Assembly (NCBI GenBank): GCA_963716215.1
Contig: OY970298.1
Coordinates: 1,922,001-1,986,000 of the forward strand
DNA from: JACVRW01 sp963716215
Lineage (GTDB): Bacteria; Actinomycetota; Thermoleophilia; Solirubrobacterales; Thermoleophilaceae
Length of the DNA: 64,000 nt
Direction of reading: 5' to 3'
In this document: piece after piece, positions 25,908-35,005 of the stretch
How positions within the stretch are numbered: the stretch's first letter is position 1
How the letters are laid out: every line of letters begins with the position of its first letter
Notes under the pieces: generated by a model
Database searches by the model: none
What the model saw: only the letters and a program-made list of their open reading frames with translations
Told to the model about the DNA's origin: nothing
Made by a program: the position numbers and the translations under genes

Positions 25908-27413
25908 ATGGCGCACGCCGAGGTTGAGGAGAGGCAACTTCTCAAGGCGATGACGTGGTGGGACGGCTTTGTTGTCGCGCTCGCCAACCCGGGGTTCCTG
26001 ATCGCTGCGCTGGGCGGCTCGATCGGCGCTCTGGGCACCACGGGGGCGTTCGTCCTGTGGTCGATCTCCATCACCCTCGGCGCGCTGCAGAACAACATCC
26101 ACGCCGAGCTGGCGGCGATGTTCCCGAACAAGTCCGGCGGGATCGCGCTCTACGCGCACGAGGCGTGGCGCAAGTACCTCACGCTGATCGGCCCGCTGGC
26201 CACGTTCGGGTACTGGATCGGCTGGTCGGTCGTGCTCTCGATCAACGGGCTCGTCGCAGGCTCGCTGATCCAGGCCGAGTGGTTCTCCGACTCCACCTGG
26301 GCCGAGAGCTGGGGCACCTTCGACATCAACCTCGCAATCGCCATCGGCATCGGCCTGATCGTCCTGGTCTGGGCCTTCAACGTGTACGGCGTTCGACCGG
26401 CGGTGTGGTTCGGCTACGTCACCGGCGCGCTGCTGATCATCCCCGCGTTCGTGCTGATGTTCCTGCCCTACGTCACGGGCGAGTGGTCGAGCTCGAACAT
26501 GCAGTGGGAGATCGGCGCCAACGGCGGGCTGGCGCTCGCGGTCGTCTGGCTCTACTTCATGTGCTGGTCCTCCTACGGGATCGAGGTGGTGGCCACCTTC
26601 GCGCCCGAGTACCAGGACACCGAGCAGGACACCGCACGCGCCCTGCGCGCGGCCGCGCTGTTCTCAGCGGTCGTCTACGTGCTGCTGCCGCTCGGCGTGG
26701 GCGGGACGCTCGGCACGACCGCGATCGCCGAGGGCTCGCTGACGCTCACCTTCTACGGCGAGGCATTCGACGCGATCGTCGGGTCGGGCCTGGCGAACGT
26801 GATGATCTTCTGCGTCGTCGGCGGGCTGGTGCTGTCGATGAACACGGCGACGATGGACGGTTCGCGCGCCTTGTACGGGATCTCGAAGGACGGGATGACG
26901 ATCAAGGAGCTCGGGGTGCTCAACCGCCACCACGTGCCGGGGCGCGCCATGACGATCGACGCGATCCTGAACATCTTCCTGATCATGGCCTTCGCCGGCG
27001 TGCTCGAGATCCTCGCGGTCAGCAACGTTGGCTACGTGTTCGCCACCTGCACGGCGCTGTCGGCGTTCATCCTGCTGCGGCGCGACCGGCCGAACTGGCC
27101 GCGGCCGATCAGGCTGCCGGACTTCTGGGTGCCGCTGGCCGGGGTGCTGTTCCTGATCAACTTCGGGTTCCTCATCTTCGGCGGGTTCATCTACTCCGGC
27201 GGCTTCCTCGGCATCGACGGCTACGGCTACGGCTGGGACAAGACGCGCACCGGCCTGCTTGTGCTGCTCGCCGCGCTGATCCTGTACATCTGGCGCCACG
27301 TGGTCCAGGACAAGATCCCGCTGAGGCTGCGCGAGCAGGTCCCGGCCACGCCGGAGGAGGAGCGGGCCCACGCCGAGCTGAAGGCTGCGCCGAGCGCCGC
27401 CCCCGGCGTTTAG
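25908..27413 (+). CDS. APC-superfamily amino acid/amine permease
   Basis: A 501-residue membrane protein with about 12 predicted helices. NPGFLIAALGGSIGALGTTGA in helix 1 matches the substrate-binding GxG region of APC transporters. ATG 25908 follows AAGGGGGGAGA. Its promoter carries a perfect palindrome related to sites before the glutamine synthetase and ammonium transporter genes, so the substrate is likely an amino acid or amine catabolised by those systems. Its stop overlaps the convergent zinc-ribbon gene as TTAG. Confidence 0.87.
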   Translation: MAHAEVEERQLLKAMTWWDGFVVALANPGFLIAALGGSIGALGTTGAFVLWSISITLGALQNNIHAELAAMFPNKSGGIALYAHEAWRKYLTLIGPLATFGYWIGWSVVLSINGLVAGSLIQAEWFSDSTWAESWGTFDINLAIAIGIGLIVLVWAFNVYGVRPAVWFGYVTGALLIIPAFVLMFLPYVTGEWSSSNMQWEIGANGGLALAVVWLYFMCWSSYGIEVVATFAPEYQDTEQDTARALRAAALFSAVVYVLLPLGVGGTLGTTAIAEGSLTLTFYGEAFDAIVGSGLANVMIFCVVGGLVLSMNTATMDGSRALYGISKDGMTIKELGVLNRHHVPGRAMTIDAILNIFLIMAFAGVLEILAVSNVGYVFATCTALSAFILLRRDRPNWPRPIRLPDFWVPLAGVLFLINFGFLIFGGFIYSGGFLGIDGYGYGWDKTRTGLLVLLAALILYIWRHVVQDKIPLRLREQVPATPEEERAHAELKAAPSAAPGV

Positions 27414-27853
27414 TCGGCGCGCAGCTCCCAGCGCGGCAGCGTCTTGACGGCGGCGCGGTAGCGCTTGCGCTGCAGCGGGCGCACGAACACGAACCACAGC
27501 ACCAGGCCGGCTGGCAACAGGAAGAACACGCCGAAGATGTTGCCGGTGAGCGTGAAGAAGATCGCGAGCAGGGCGACCACGGCGCCGAAGATGATCGGCA
27601 CCGCCCGAAAGCGCAGGCTGAGACGCCGGATCTCGGCGTACTGGTCGGCCGGGATGCGCCCGGTGTCGTAGCTGCGGCCACAGCTCTCGCACTGCCAGCG
27701 CTCGCCGTAGGCGAGGTCGCGCTTCTGGCCGCACTCGCAAGTGACCGTGATCGGAGGGCCCTTGACGACCGCCCCGGGGCGCTCCCAGTCGCGCGGGACG
27801 CGCTTGCGCTCCGGATCGCCCTTGCGAGCTCTGCTTCGCTCCCGCCGCCCCAT
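27410..27853 (-). CDS. Zinc-ribbon membrane protein of unknown function
   Basis: A 147-residue protein. A basic N-terminus is followed by a four-Cys ribbon (CECGQK at about 40, CESCGR at about 55), then two predicted membrane helices and a basic tail. No function is recognised; the ribbon would face the cytoplasm. Convergent with the permease gene. Confidence 0.72.
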   Translation of the reverse strand: MGRRERSRARKGDPERKRVPRDWERPGAVVKGPPITVTCECGQKRDLAYGERWQCESCGRSYDTGRIPADQYAEIRRLSLRFRAVPIIFGAVVALLAIFFTLTGNIFGVFFLLPAGLVLWFVFVRPLQRKRYRAAVKTLPRWELRAD

Positions 27854-27893
27854 GGTGCCGCGAGTCTACGAGGACGGTAGGTTGTCGGCCGAC

Positions 27894-28322
27894 ATGGCGC
27901 CCCCGAAGATCCTGCCGCCGTTCACCGAGGACACGGCACGCCAGAAGGTGCAGCTGGCCGAGGACGCGTGGAACACGCGCGACCCCGAGCGGGTGTCGCT
28001 CGCCTACACCGAGGACTCGGAGTGGCGCAATCGCGACCGGTTCTTCAAGGGCCGCGCGGCCATCGTGGAGTTCCTGCGGGAGAAGTGGGCGCGCGAGCTC
28101 GAGTACCGGCTGAGCAAGGAGCTGTGGGCGTTCACCGGCAACCACATCTCGGTGCGCTTCGAATACGAGAGCCACGACCCGAGCGGCCAGTGGTGGCGCA
28201 GCCACGGAAACGAGCACTGGGAGTTCGACGAGGAGACCGGCTTGATGCGCCGCCGCGACGCGAGCATCAACGACTACCGCATCGACGAGGCCGACCGGCG
28301 TCTGAGCGCCCCCGGGGCCTGA
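27894..28322 (+). CDS. DUF1348-like (nuclear transport factor 2 fold) protein
   Basis: A 142-residue SnoaL/NTF2-fold protein. AEDAWNTRDPERVSLAYTEDSEWRNR, the W-rich KWARELEYRL and WFRFEYE-like segments match the DUF1348 group. Members are small cone-shaped proteins of unclear enzymatic role. ATG 27894 is chosen over the longer frame that overlaps the divergent gene. Confidence 0.8.
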   Translation: MAPPKILPPFTEDTARQKVQLAEDAWNTRDPERVSLAYTEDSEWRNRDRFFKGRAAIVEFLREKWARELEYRLSKELWAFTGNHISVRFEYESHDPSGQWWRSHGNEHWEFDEETGLMRRRDASINDYRIDEADRRLSAPGA

Positions 28323-28448
28323 AGGTTCGGTTAACCCCATTGACCCGGCGCGGCGAGTTGCCGCAGAGTGTCGACCGATGATTCCGCATCACGTCCGCGG
28401 TCTTAGGTAGATCAACGGCCGTATGACAATCGAAGGAGCCCCCAAGAG

Positions 28449-30620
28449 ATGACGCGTCGTCTGACCCGCCTTGCCGAAATCTGCTGCAAGCACCGGGGCC
28501 GCGTGGTGCTGGCCTGGATCGTGGCCACGGTCGTGATCATCGGCGTCGGCTCCTCGCTCGCGGGCGAGTACGAGGCCGACTACGACACCCCGGGCTCGGA
28601 GTCGAAGGCGGCCAGCGACCTCACCGAGCAGCGCTTCGCGGGCTACTCCGGTCAGGAGATCTACGTCGTCTGGAAGGACCCGGCCGGCGCGGAGAGCCCG
28701 GCCGCCCGAGCCAAGACCGACGCGTTCTTCGCGCAGGCGGAGAAGGTCGAGCACGTGGGTGAGCACGCCCCGATCCGGGTCTCCGAGGACGGCAAGATCG
28801 GATCGACGACGCTCCCGCTGACCGTTCCGGGCTGGGAGGTCAAGAAGGAGGACGGCGAGAAGCTGATCGAGGCTGCCGAGCAGAACAGCGGTGACGGCGT
28901 CCAGATCAAGCTCGGCGGGGACCCGATCTACGCCGCCCAGGAGGCGACCAGCCCCGAGGGGCTCGGCTTCCTCGGAGCCGCGATCGTGCTGCTGATCGCT
29001 TTCGGCTCGGTTGTGGCGGCCGGCTTGCCGCTGGTGATTGCGCTGGTCGGGCTGGGCATCTCGTCCGGCGGACTGATCGTCCTGCTCGCCAACGTGGTGG
29101 ACGTCCCCGACTGGACGACCGCCGTCTCGGGCCTGATCGGAATCGGCGTCGGCATTGACTACGCGTTGCTCGTCCTGACCCGGTTCCGCTCGGCGATCAA
29201 GGACGGCAAGACCCGCCACGACGCGATCGTCGAGTCCGTCACGACCGCGGGCCGCAGCGTGATCATCGCCGGCGCCACCGTGGTGGTCGCCGTCCTCGGC
29301 CTGTGCCTCACCGGTCTTCCCTACATGTACGGGGTCGCCATCTCGGCCTCGATCGCGGTGCTGGTGGTGATGGTGGCCGCCGTCACCCTGCTGCCGGCGC
29401 TGCTCGCCTACCTGGGCCACCGGGTCGACCGCCTGCGGATCCCCCTGCTCGGCCGGTCCCTGGACAAGCAGGTCGACAGCAATTCCCCCGCGGCGCGCTG
29501 GAGCCACGCGGTCCAGCGGCGTCCGTGGACGGCCGCGATCCTCGCCACGGCGCTGTTGGTCGCGCTCGCGCTGCCCGCGCTCGGCATGCGGCTCGGCTTC
29601 CCCGACGCCGGCAACGACCCGCCGGACACGATGACCCGGCAGGCGTACGACCTCAACACCGAGGGCTTCGGCCCCGGCACGAACGGCCCGCTCGTGATCG
29701 CGGCCGACCTGCCGAACCCGGACGCCGCGGACACCATCGACTCCTTCGCGGAGGAGCTGCGCGCGGACCCGGCGGTCGCCTTCGTGGCGGACCCGCGCGT
29801 GAACGAGGCGGGCGACGCGGCGATACTCACGGTGATCCCGAAGGGGTCGCCACAGGACGAGCAGACGTCGGATCTCGTCAAACGGCTGCGCGACGAAGTC
29901 GTGCCGCAGCAGCTCGGCGACTCCGGGATCAGGGCCGAGATCGGCGGTGTGACCGCCGCGCTCGAGGACCAGAGCGACTACATCAAGGGCCGCATGCCGT
30001 TGTTCATCGCCGGCGTCGTGGGCCTGTCGTTCCTGCTCCTGCTGGTGGCGTTCCACTCACCACTGATCTCGCTCAAGGCGGCGATCATGAACCTGCTCTC
30101 GGTGAGCGCCGCCTACGGCGTAATGACGCTCTTCGCGAAGGGCGGGACCCTCGGGCAGCTGATCGGCATCGACCACGAGGTACCGATCGCGCCCTTCCTG
30201 CCGGTGATGATGTTCGCGATCCTGTTCGGCCTGTCGATGGACTACGAGGTCTTCCTGATCTCGCGGATCCGGGAGGAGTACCTCAAGGACGGGGACACAC
30301 GCAGGGCGGTCGCCGACGGCCTGGCGAAGACGGCCCGCGTGATCACGGCCGCCGCGGCGATCATGGTCGTGGTCTTCCTCGCCTTCCTGGCGGCGCCGGA
30401 CGTGTTCCTGAAGGTCTTCGGGATCGGACTGGCCGCGGCGATCTTCCTGGACGCCACCGTCGTACGAATGGTGCTCGTGCCTGCCGTGATGCAGCTGCTG
30501 GGCTCCCGCAACTGGTGGATCCCGGGCTGGCTGGAACGGATCCTGCCGACGCTCGACGTGGAGCACGTGGCGCGCGGCACGGCGACGGGACAGCCGGGGA
30601 CGGCGGAAGGGCGGCCTTAG
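28449..30620 (+). CDS. MMPL/RND-family transporter
   Basis: A 723-residue membrane protein with 12 predicted helices in two repeats, each with a large extracytoplasmic loop after the first helix. The proton-relay Asp-Tyr pairs typical of MMPL proteins are seen in GIDYALLVLTRFR (about 235) and SMDYEVFLISRIREE (about 597). Actinobacterial members export lipids or drugs. ATG 28449 follows AAGGAGCCCCCAAG. The cargo is unknown, and no regulator is adjacent. Confidence 0.92.
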   Translation: MTRRLTRLAEICCKHRGRVVLAWIVATVVIIGVGSSLAGEYEADYDTPGSESKAASDLTEQRFAGYSGQEIYVVWKDPAGAESPAARAKTDAFFAQAEKVEHVGEHAPIRVSEDGKIGSTTLPLTVPGWEVKKEDGEKLIEAAEQNSGDGVQIKLGGDPIYAAQEATSPEGLGFLGAAIVLLIAFGSVVAAGLPLVIALVGLGISSGGLIVLLANVVDVPDWTTAVSGLIGIGVGIDYALLVLTRFRSAIKDGKTRHDAIVESVTTAGRSVIIAGATVVVAVLGLCLTGLPYMYGVAISASIAVLVVMVAAVTLLPALLAYLGHRVDRLRIPLLGRSLDKQVDSNSPAARWSHAVQRRPWTAAILATALLVALALPALGMRLGFPDAGNDPPDTMTRQAYDLNTEGFGPGTNGPLVIAADLPNPDAADTIDSFAEELRADPAVAFVADPRVNEAGDAAILTVIPKGSPQDEQTSDLVKRLRDEVVPQQLGDSGIRAEIGGVTAALEDQSDYIKGRMPLFIAGVVGLSFLLLLVAFHSPLISLKAAIMNLLSVSAAYGVMTLFAKGGTLGQLIGIDHEVPIAPFLPVMMFAILFGLSMDYEVFLISRIREEYLKDGDTRRAVADGLAKTARVITAAAAIMVVVFLAFLAAPDVFLKVFGIGLAAAIFLDATVVRMVLVPAVMQLLGSRNWWIPGWLERILPTLDVEHVARGTATGQPGTAEGRP

Positions 30621-30694
30621 GGGCCGCCCGGCCGCGGGTCCTCGGCCGCCCGCTCGAGATTCAGGTGGGCGAGCGTGGGTAACGTTCCTCCGAC

Positions 30695-31672
30695 ATGCGC
30701 GCCCCCATCGAGCTGGACCTCCACCTGCCGAACTTCAACTACCCCGGAGTGGGGCCGGAGGCGGTTTTCGACAAGCTCGTCGACATCGCCACGACGGCCG
30801 AGCGGGCGGGGTTCACCTCGGTGTCGGTGATGGACCACTACCACCAGATTCCGCCGGTCGGGCCGCCGCGGAACTGGATGTTCGAGGGCAACACGATGCT
30901 CGCCGGCATCGCGGCGCGCACGCATTCGATCGCTGTCGGGCTGCTGGTCGGCGGCGTCACGTACCGCAACCCGGCTCAGCACGCCAAGATCACCACGACC
31001 CTGGACATCGTCTCCGGCGGTCGCGCGTTCCACGGCATCGGTGCGGGCTGGTTCGAGGCAGAGCACGACGCCTACGGCTACCCGTTCCCTCCGCTGAAGG
31101 AGCGCTTCGAGCGCCTGGAGGACCACCTCCGGATCGCCCGTGCGATGTTCACTGAGGAGCAGGCGACGGTCGCGGGCGACCACCACTCGGTCGCCGACGC
31201 CTACAACAACCCGAAGCCACTGCGCGGCGACATCCCGATCCTGATCGGGGGGAGCGGGGAGCGGAAGACGCTGCGGATGGTCGCCCAGTACGCGGATGGC
31301 TGCAACCTCTTCGGGGATCCCGAGCGGGCCAGGCACCTACTCGGCGTGCTCGAGGGCCACTGCGAGAACGTCGGCCGCGACTCGAGCGAGATCACCAAGA
31401 CCTCGATGATGACGCTCGCGATCGCGGAGACGGAGGACGGCGCGCGCGCGAAGCTGGACGCGATGCGGGCGGCGGGATTCCCAGAGCAGCGAATCGCCGC
31501 GACCACGGCCGGTACGCCGGAGCTGATCCTCGAGCGGGCGCATGCTTACCGCGAGGTGGGCATCGAGGGCCTGACCTTCACGATGCCGGACGTACACGAC
31601 CTGGAGGCGGTAACGCTGGCCGGCGAGACGCTTGCGCCGTTGTTCAATGCGGCGGCGGCGCCGACCGCCTAG
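30695..31672 (+). CDS. LLM-class F420-dependent oxidoreductase
   Basis: A 325-residue luciferase-like TIM barrel. VSVMDHYHQIP, GLLVGGVTYRNPAQHAK, GRAFHGIGAGWFEAEH and PILIGGSGERKTLR are hallmark blocks of the F420-dependent subgroup. It would use reduced or oxidised F420 as hydride partner; the substrate is unknown. It precedes the nitrilase gene by 22 bases, so the two may form an operon for a nitrile or amide compound. Confidence 0.9.
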   Translation: MRAPIELDLHLPNFNYPGVGPEAVFDKLVDIATTAERAGFTSVSVMDHYHQIPPVGPPRNWMFEGNTMLAGIAARTHSIAVGLLVGGVTYRNPAQHAKITTTLDIVSGGRAFHGIGAGWFEAEHDAYGYPFPPLKERFERLEDHLRIARAMFTEEQATVAGDHHSVADAYNNPKPLRGDIPILIGGSGERKTLRMVAQYADGCNLFGDPERARHLLGVLEGHCENVGRDSSEITKTSMMTLAIAETEDGARAKLDAMRAAGFPEQRIAATTAGTPELILERAHAYREVGIEGLTFTMPDVHDLEAVTLAGETLAPLFNAAAAPTA

Positions 31673-31694
31673 GGGTCGTTACAGTCGCGGAGGC

Positions 31695-32645
31695 ATGGCC
31701 AGCTTTGAGACGGTCCGGGTAGCGGCCATACAGGCCACGCCGGTGATCCTCGACGGCGAAGCATCCGTCGAGAAGGCGGTTCGGTTGATCGGTGAGGCGG
31801 CGGGGGAGGGCGCGCGGCTGGCGGTGCTGCCCGAGACGTTCGTGCCGGTCTACCCCTCGAACGCTTGGGCGCGCGAGGCGGCGGCGTTCTCCGGTTCCGA
31901 CGAGCTGTGGGAGCGCCTCTGGCAGAACTCCGTCGACGTTCCGGGACCGCTCGTCGATCGGCTGGTCGAGGCCTGTCGGACCCACGACGTTCATGTCGCG
32001 ATCGGGGTGAACGAGCGCGAGAGCGAGCGGCCGGGCTCGCTGTACAACACTTTGCTGCTACTCGGGCCCGAGGGCGTGGAGCTGAAGCACCGCAAGCTGG
32101 TCCCGACCCATCAGGAGCGGCTGTTTCATGCCTTCGGCGCGGGCGACGACCTTGGCGTCGCGGAAACCCCTCTTGGACGCATCGGCGGGCTCGTCTGCTG
32201 GGAGAACCGGATGCCGCTCGCCCGCTGGGCCGTGTACCGGCAGGGACCGCAGATCTGGATCGCACCGACCGCGGACGACAGCGACGGCTGGCTCGCCACG
32301 GTGCGCCACATCGCGATCGAGTCGGGCGCGTTCGTCGTCTCCGTGCCGCAGTACATCCCGCGCACCGCGTTCCCCGAGGACTTTCCCGTCGAGCTGCCGG
32401 ACCAGGCGGTGTTCGGACGCGGGGGCGCGGCCATTGCAGAGCCAACCTCGGGTGAGCTGATCGCCGGCCCGCTCTACGACGAGGAGGGCATGGTGTTCGC
32501 GGACTGCGACCTCCGGAAGGGGCTGCACGCCAAGCGCTGGTTCGACGCCGTTGGCCACTACAGCGGCGAGGCCGCGCTCCGAACGGTGGAACGCCCAGCG
32601 CCGGCCCCGGCGTCACCGCCGGACGGGGACGCGGACGGTCAGTAG
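31695..32645 (+). CDS. Nitrilase (carbon-nitrogen hydrolase)
   Basis: A 316-residue enzyme with the full Glu-Lys-Cys catalytic set: LPETFVP (about 46), HRKLVPTHQER (about 134) and GLVCWENRMPL (about 165). The THQER and CWEN contexts match true nitrilases and cyanide hydratases more than amidases. ATG 31695 follows GCGGAGGC. It converts a nitrile to an acid and ammonia, which would feed the nitrogen-assimilation genes in this region; that link is inferred. Confidence 0.9.
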   Translation: MASFETVRVAAIQATPVILDGEASVEKAVRLIGEAAGEGARLAVLPETFVPVYPSNAWAREAAAFSGSDELWERLWQNSVDVPGPLVDRLVEACRTHDVHVAIGVNERESERPGSLYNTLLLLGPEGVELKHRKLVPTHQERLFHAFGAGDDLGVAETPLGRIGGLVCWENRMPLARWAVYRQGPQIWIAPTADDSDGWLATVRHIAIESGAFVVSVPQYIPRTAFPEDFPVELPDQAVFGRGGAAIAEPTSGELIAGPLYDEEGMVFADCDLRKGLHAKRWFDAVGHYSGEAALRTVERPAPAPASPPDGDADGQ

Positions 32646-32686
32646 CGCAGGGGGACTATGCTCGTACCAGCACGAAAGTGCACCTC

Positions 32687-32959
32687 ATGCGCAATGACGA
32701 CGAGATCCGAACTCTGCTGAGCCGCCTGTCGCGGAGCCATCCGTCTGGCGGCACCGTCATCGAACGCGCCGCGATCGTCGCCGAGGGCGCCGATTCGGCC
32801 GAGGTGGTGGCCTGGATCCTCGACCACGCCGGCGAGCCTGAAGCGGCGGTGGATGCGGAGTCCAAGCGCGGACTGCATAGCCCGCGCCTCAGCGAGCCGC
32901 TCCGGTCCGGGCCGCGTGTGCCCGCTCGCTACGTGCTGCCCGCCGGCGCGCTCACTTGA
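32687..32959 (+). CDS. Small hypothetical protein
   Basis: A 90-residue frame from ATG 32687. The N-terminal half is plausibly helical (DDEIRTLLSRLSRS, EVVAWILDHAG); the tail is Pro/Arg-rich. It fills the space between the nitrilase and the convergent ligase. No family is recognised, and it could be a non-coding frame. Confidence 0.4.
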   Translation: MRNDDEIRTLLSRLSRSHPSGGTVIERAAIVAEGADSAEVVAWILDHAGEPEAAVDAESKRGLHSPRLSEPLRSGPRVPARYVLPAGALT

Positions 32960-32974
32960 GCAAGGGACATCGGG

Positions 32975-34633
32975 CTACGCGGTGCGGACGCCCGCGGCCG
33001 CGTGCAGCCCGAGCTCCTCGATCGCCTGCTCGCGAAGCTTGTGCTTCTGGATCTTGCCGGTGACCGTCATCGGGAACTCACTGCAGCTCGCGACGTAGCG
33101 GGGAACCTTGTAGCGGGCGATCTTCCCGCGGCAGTAGTCGCGCAGCTCCTCCTCGTCGACGGTGACCCCCTCGCGGGCGATCACCCAGGCCATGACCTCC
33201 TCGCCGAGGCGCTCGTCTGGCACGCCGACGACCTGGACGTCGGCGACCGCGGGGTGACCGTACAGAAACTCCTCGATCTCGCGGGGGTAGACGTTCTCAC
33301 CGCCTCTGATGATCATGTCCTTGATCCGCCCGACGATCCGCACGTACCCGTTCTCGTCCATGGTCGCCAGGTCGCCGGTGTGCATCCAGCCCGCGGAGTC
33401 GATCGCCTCCGCGGTGCGCTCGGGCTCGTCCCAGTAGCCCGACATCACCAAGTAGCCGCGTGTGCGGAACTCGCCGGACTCGCCGCGCGCGACGGTCCGC
33501 TCGCTGTCGGGGTCGACGATCTTGATCTCGGTGTGAGGCATGGCCTGGCCGACCGTCTCGCAACGGTGCTCGAGGGTGTCGTCGGGACGGACCATCGTCG
33601 ACGCCGGGGATGTCTCCGTCATGCCGAAGGCGATCGTCATCTCCGCGATGCCCATCTCCGAGCCCACCCGCCGCATGACCTCGATTGGGCACGGCGAGCC
33701 GGCCATGATCCCGGTGCGCAGGCTGGACAGGTCGAACTCCGAGAAGCGTGGGTGGTCGAGCTCGGCGATGAACATCGTCGGCACGCCGTAGACGCTCGTG
33801 CAGCGCTCGGTGGCCAAGGCGTCGAGCGTCGCCTCGGGATCGAAGGCGGCCTCGGGGTAGACGATGCACGCGCCGGTCAGGGTGCAAGCCAGGTTCCCGA
33901 TGACCATGCCGAAGCAGTGGTAGAGCGGCACCGGGATGCAAACTCGATCTGCCTCCGTGTAGCCGAGCGTGCTGCTCAGCAGCAGCGCGTTGTTGAGGAT
34001 GTTGTGGTGGCTGAGCGTGGCGCCCTTGGGGCGGCCCGTGGTGCCGCTGGTGTACTGGATGTTGATCGGGTCGTCGAAGTCCAGCTCCTCCATCCGCGCG
34101 CGGAGCGCGGTCGCGTCCGGCCCGCCGTCGCCCGCGGCGAGCGCGTCCCACTCGGGCGAGTCGAAGAAGACGACCTGTTCGAGCGCGGGGAGCCCGTCGC
34201 GCACCTCCTCGACGATCGCCCTGTAGTCGGCTCCCTTGAACTCAGGCGCGGCCACCAACACCCGGCAGCCGGCCTGGCGCAGCGCGTACTCCAGCTCGGA
34301 GGTCCGGTAGGCGGGGTTGATGTTCACGAGGATCACCCCGAGCTTCGCCGTCGCGTACTGGGTCAGCGCCCATTCGCAGCGGTTCGGACTCCACACGCCC
34401 AGCCGGTCGCCCTTCTCGAGGCCGAACGCCAGCAACCCCCGCGCGAGTCGATCCACGGCAGAGTTGAACTCGGCCCACGTGAATCGCACCCGCTGGTGGC
34501 AGGACACGAGCGCGTCGGACTCCGGGAACCGCTCGGCGGTGCGCTCGAGGTTCGCTCCGATCGTCTCCCCGAGCAGGGGGACCGCGCTGGCGCCGTGGGC
34601 GTAGGACCCTGCCTGGCTTGTGCCGTTTGGCAT
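32975..34633 (-). CDS. Acyl-CoA ligase (AMP-binding, FadD/AcsA-like)
   Basis: A 552-residue adenylate-forming ligase. Motifs in order: IQYTSGTTGRPKGA (phosphate loop), FGMTETSP, GWMHTGDLATMDENGYVRIVGRIKD, the hinge, and the catalytic Lys in MTVTGKIQK near the C-terminus. It activates a fatty or aromatic acid to its CoA thioester. ATG 34633 is used rather than the TTG three bases earlier. Nearby FAD monooxygenase and nitrilase genes could supply acids, but no operon links them. Confidence 0.93.
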   Translation of the reverse strand: MPNGTSQAGSYAHGASAVPLLGETIGANLERTAERFPESDALVSCHQRVRFTWAEFNSAVDRLARGLLAFGLEKGDRLGVWSPNRCEWALTQYATAKLGVILVNINPAYRTSELEYALRQAGCRVLVAAPEFKGADYRAIVEEVRDGLPALEQVVFFDSPEWDALAAGDGGPDATALRARMEELDFDDPINIQYTSGTTGRPKGATLSHHNILNNALLLSSTLGYTEADRVCIPVPLYHCFGMVIGNLACTLTGACIVYPEAAFDPEATLDALATERCTSVYGVPTMFIAELDHPRFSEFDLSSLRTGIMAGSPCPIEVMRRVGSEMGIAEMTIAFGMTETSPASTMVRPDDTLEHRCETVGQAMPHTEIKIVDPDSERTVARGESGEFRTRGYLVMSGYWDEPERTAEAIDSAGWMHTGDLATMDENGYVRIVGRIKDMIIRGGENVYPREIEEFLYGHPAVADVQVVGVPDERLGEEVMAWVIAREGVTVDEEELRDYCRGKIARYKVPRYVASCSEFPMTVTGKIQKHKLREQAIEELGLHAAAGVRTA

Positions 34634-34688
34634 CAAGCCGATGCTATCCGGAGCGGCTTGCCCCTGCCGGCCATGCGATCCTCCCGCA

Positions 34689-35005
34689 ATGGACGACGCC
34701 GTCTCGCGCTACTGCACCGCCTCCGAGGCCGGCGACATCGACGCGTTGATGGGGACGCTGGCGCCGGAGGTGGAGATCGTCTCGCCGATCTCCGGACGGA
34801 TGGTGTTTCGGGGACAGCAAGGACGTCCGGGTCGTGCTGGCCGGCGTCTACTCCACGCTGAACGGTCTGCGCTGGACGGAGTCCGTGGGGATCGGCGACG
34901 TCCGGGTGGTGCTCGGGGAGGCTCGCACTGACGCTCTTCGCCGCCCTCCTGGGTCCGAAGGTCGCCCGTCATCCCGGCGCGGTGCGCCGCGCGCTGGCCG
35001 GCTGA
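34689..35005 (+). pseudogene. Degraded SnoaL/NTF2-like gene
   Basis: ATG 34689 starts a good NTF2-like frame (DDAVSRYCTASEAGDIDALM, SPISGRMVFRG). After about 42 codons homology jumps to a second frame (DSKDVRVVLAGVYSTLNGLRW, VVLGEAR) through a one-base loss near 34812. The family-like end (LTLFAALLGPKVARHPG) then appears in a third frame, with about 30 codons missing in between. The last 37 bases overlap the convergent FUSC gene. Decay through one frameshift plus one deletion is the simplest reading. Confidence 0.6.

Noticed and set aside
26664..28340. A 558-codon minus-strand frame
   Set aside because: It is a shadow of the permease, zinc-ribbon and DUF1348 genes with biased composition and no recognisable domain.
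28389..30056. A 555-codon frame opposite the MMPL transporter
   Set aside because: High His, Asp, Arg and Gln content with no hydrophobic periodicity is typical of the antisense frame of a membrane protein gene.
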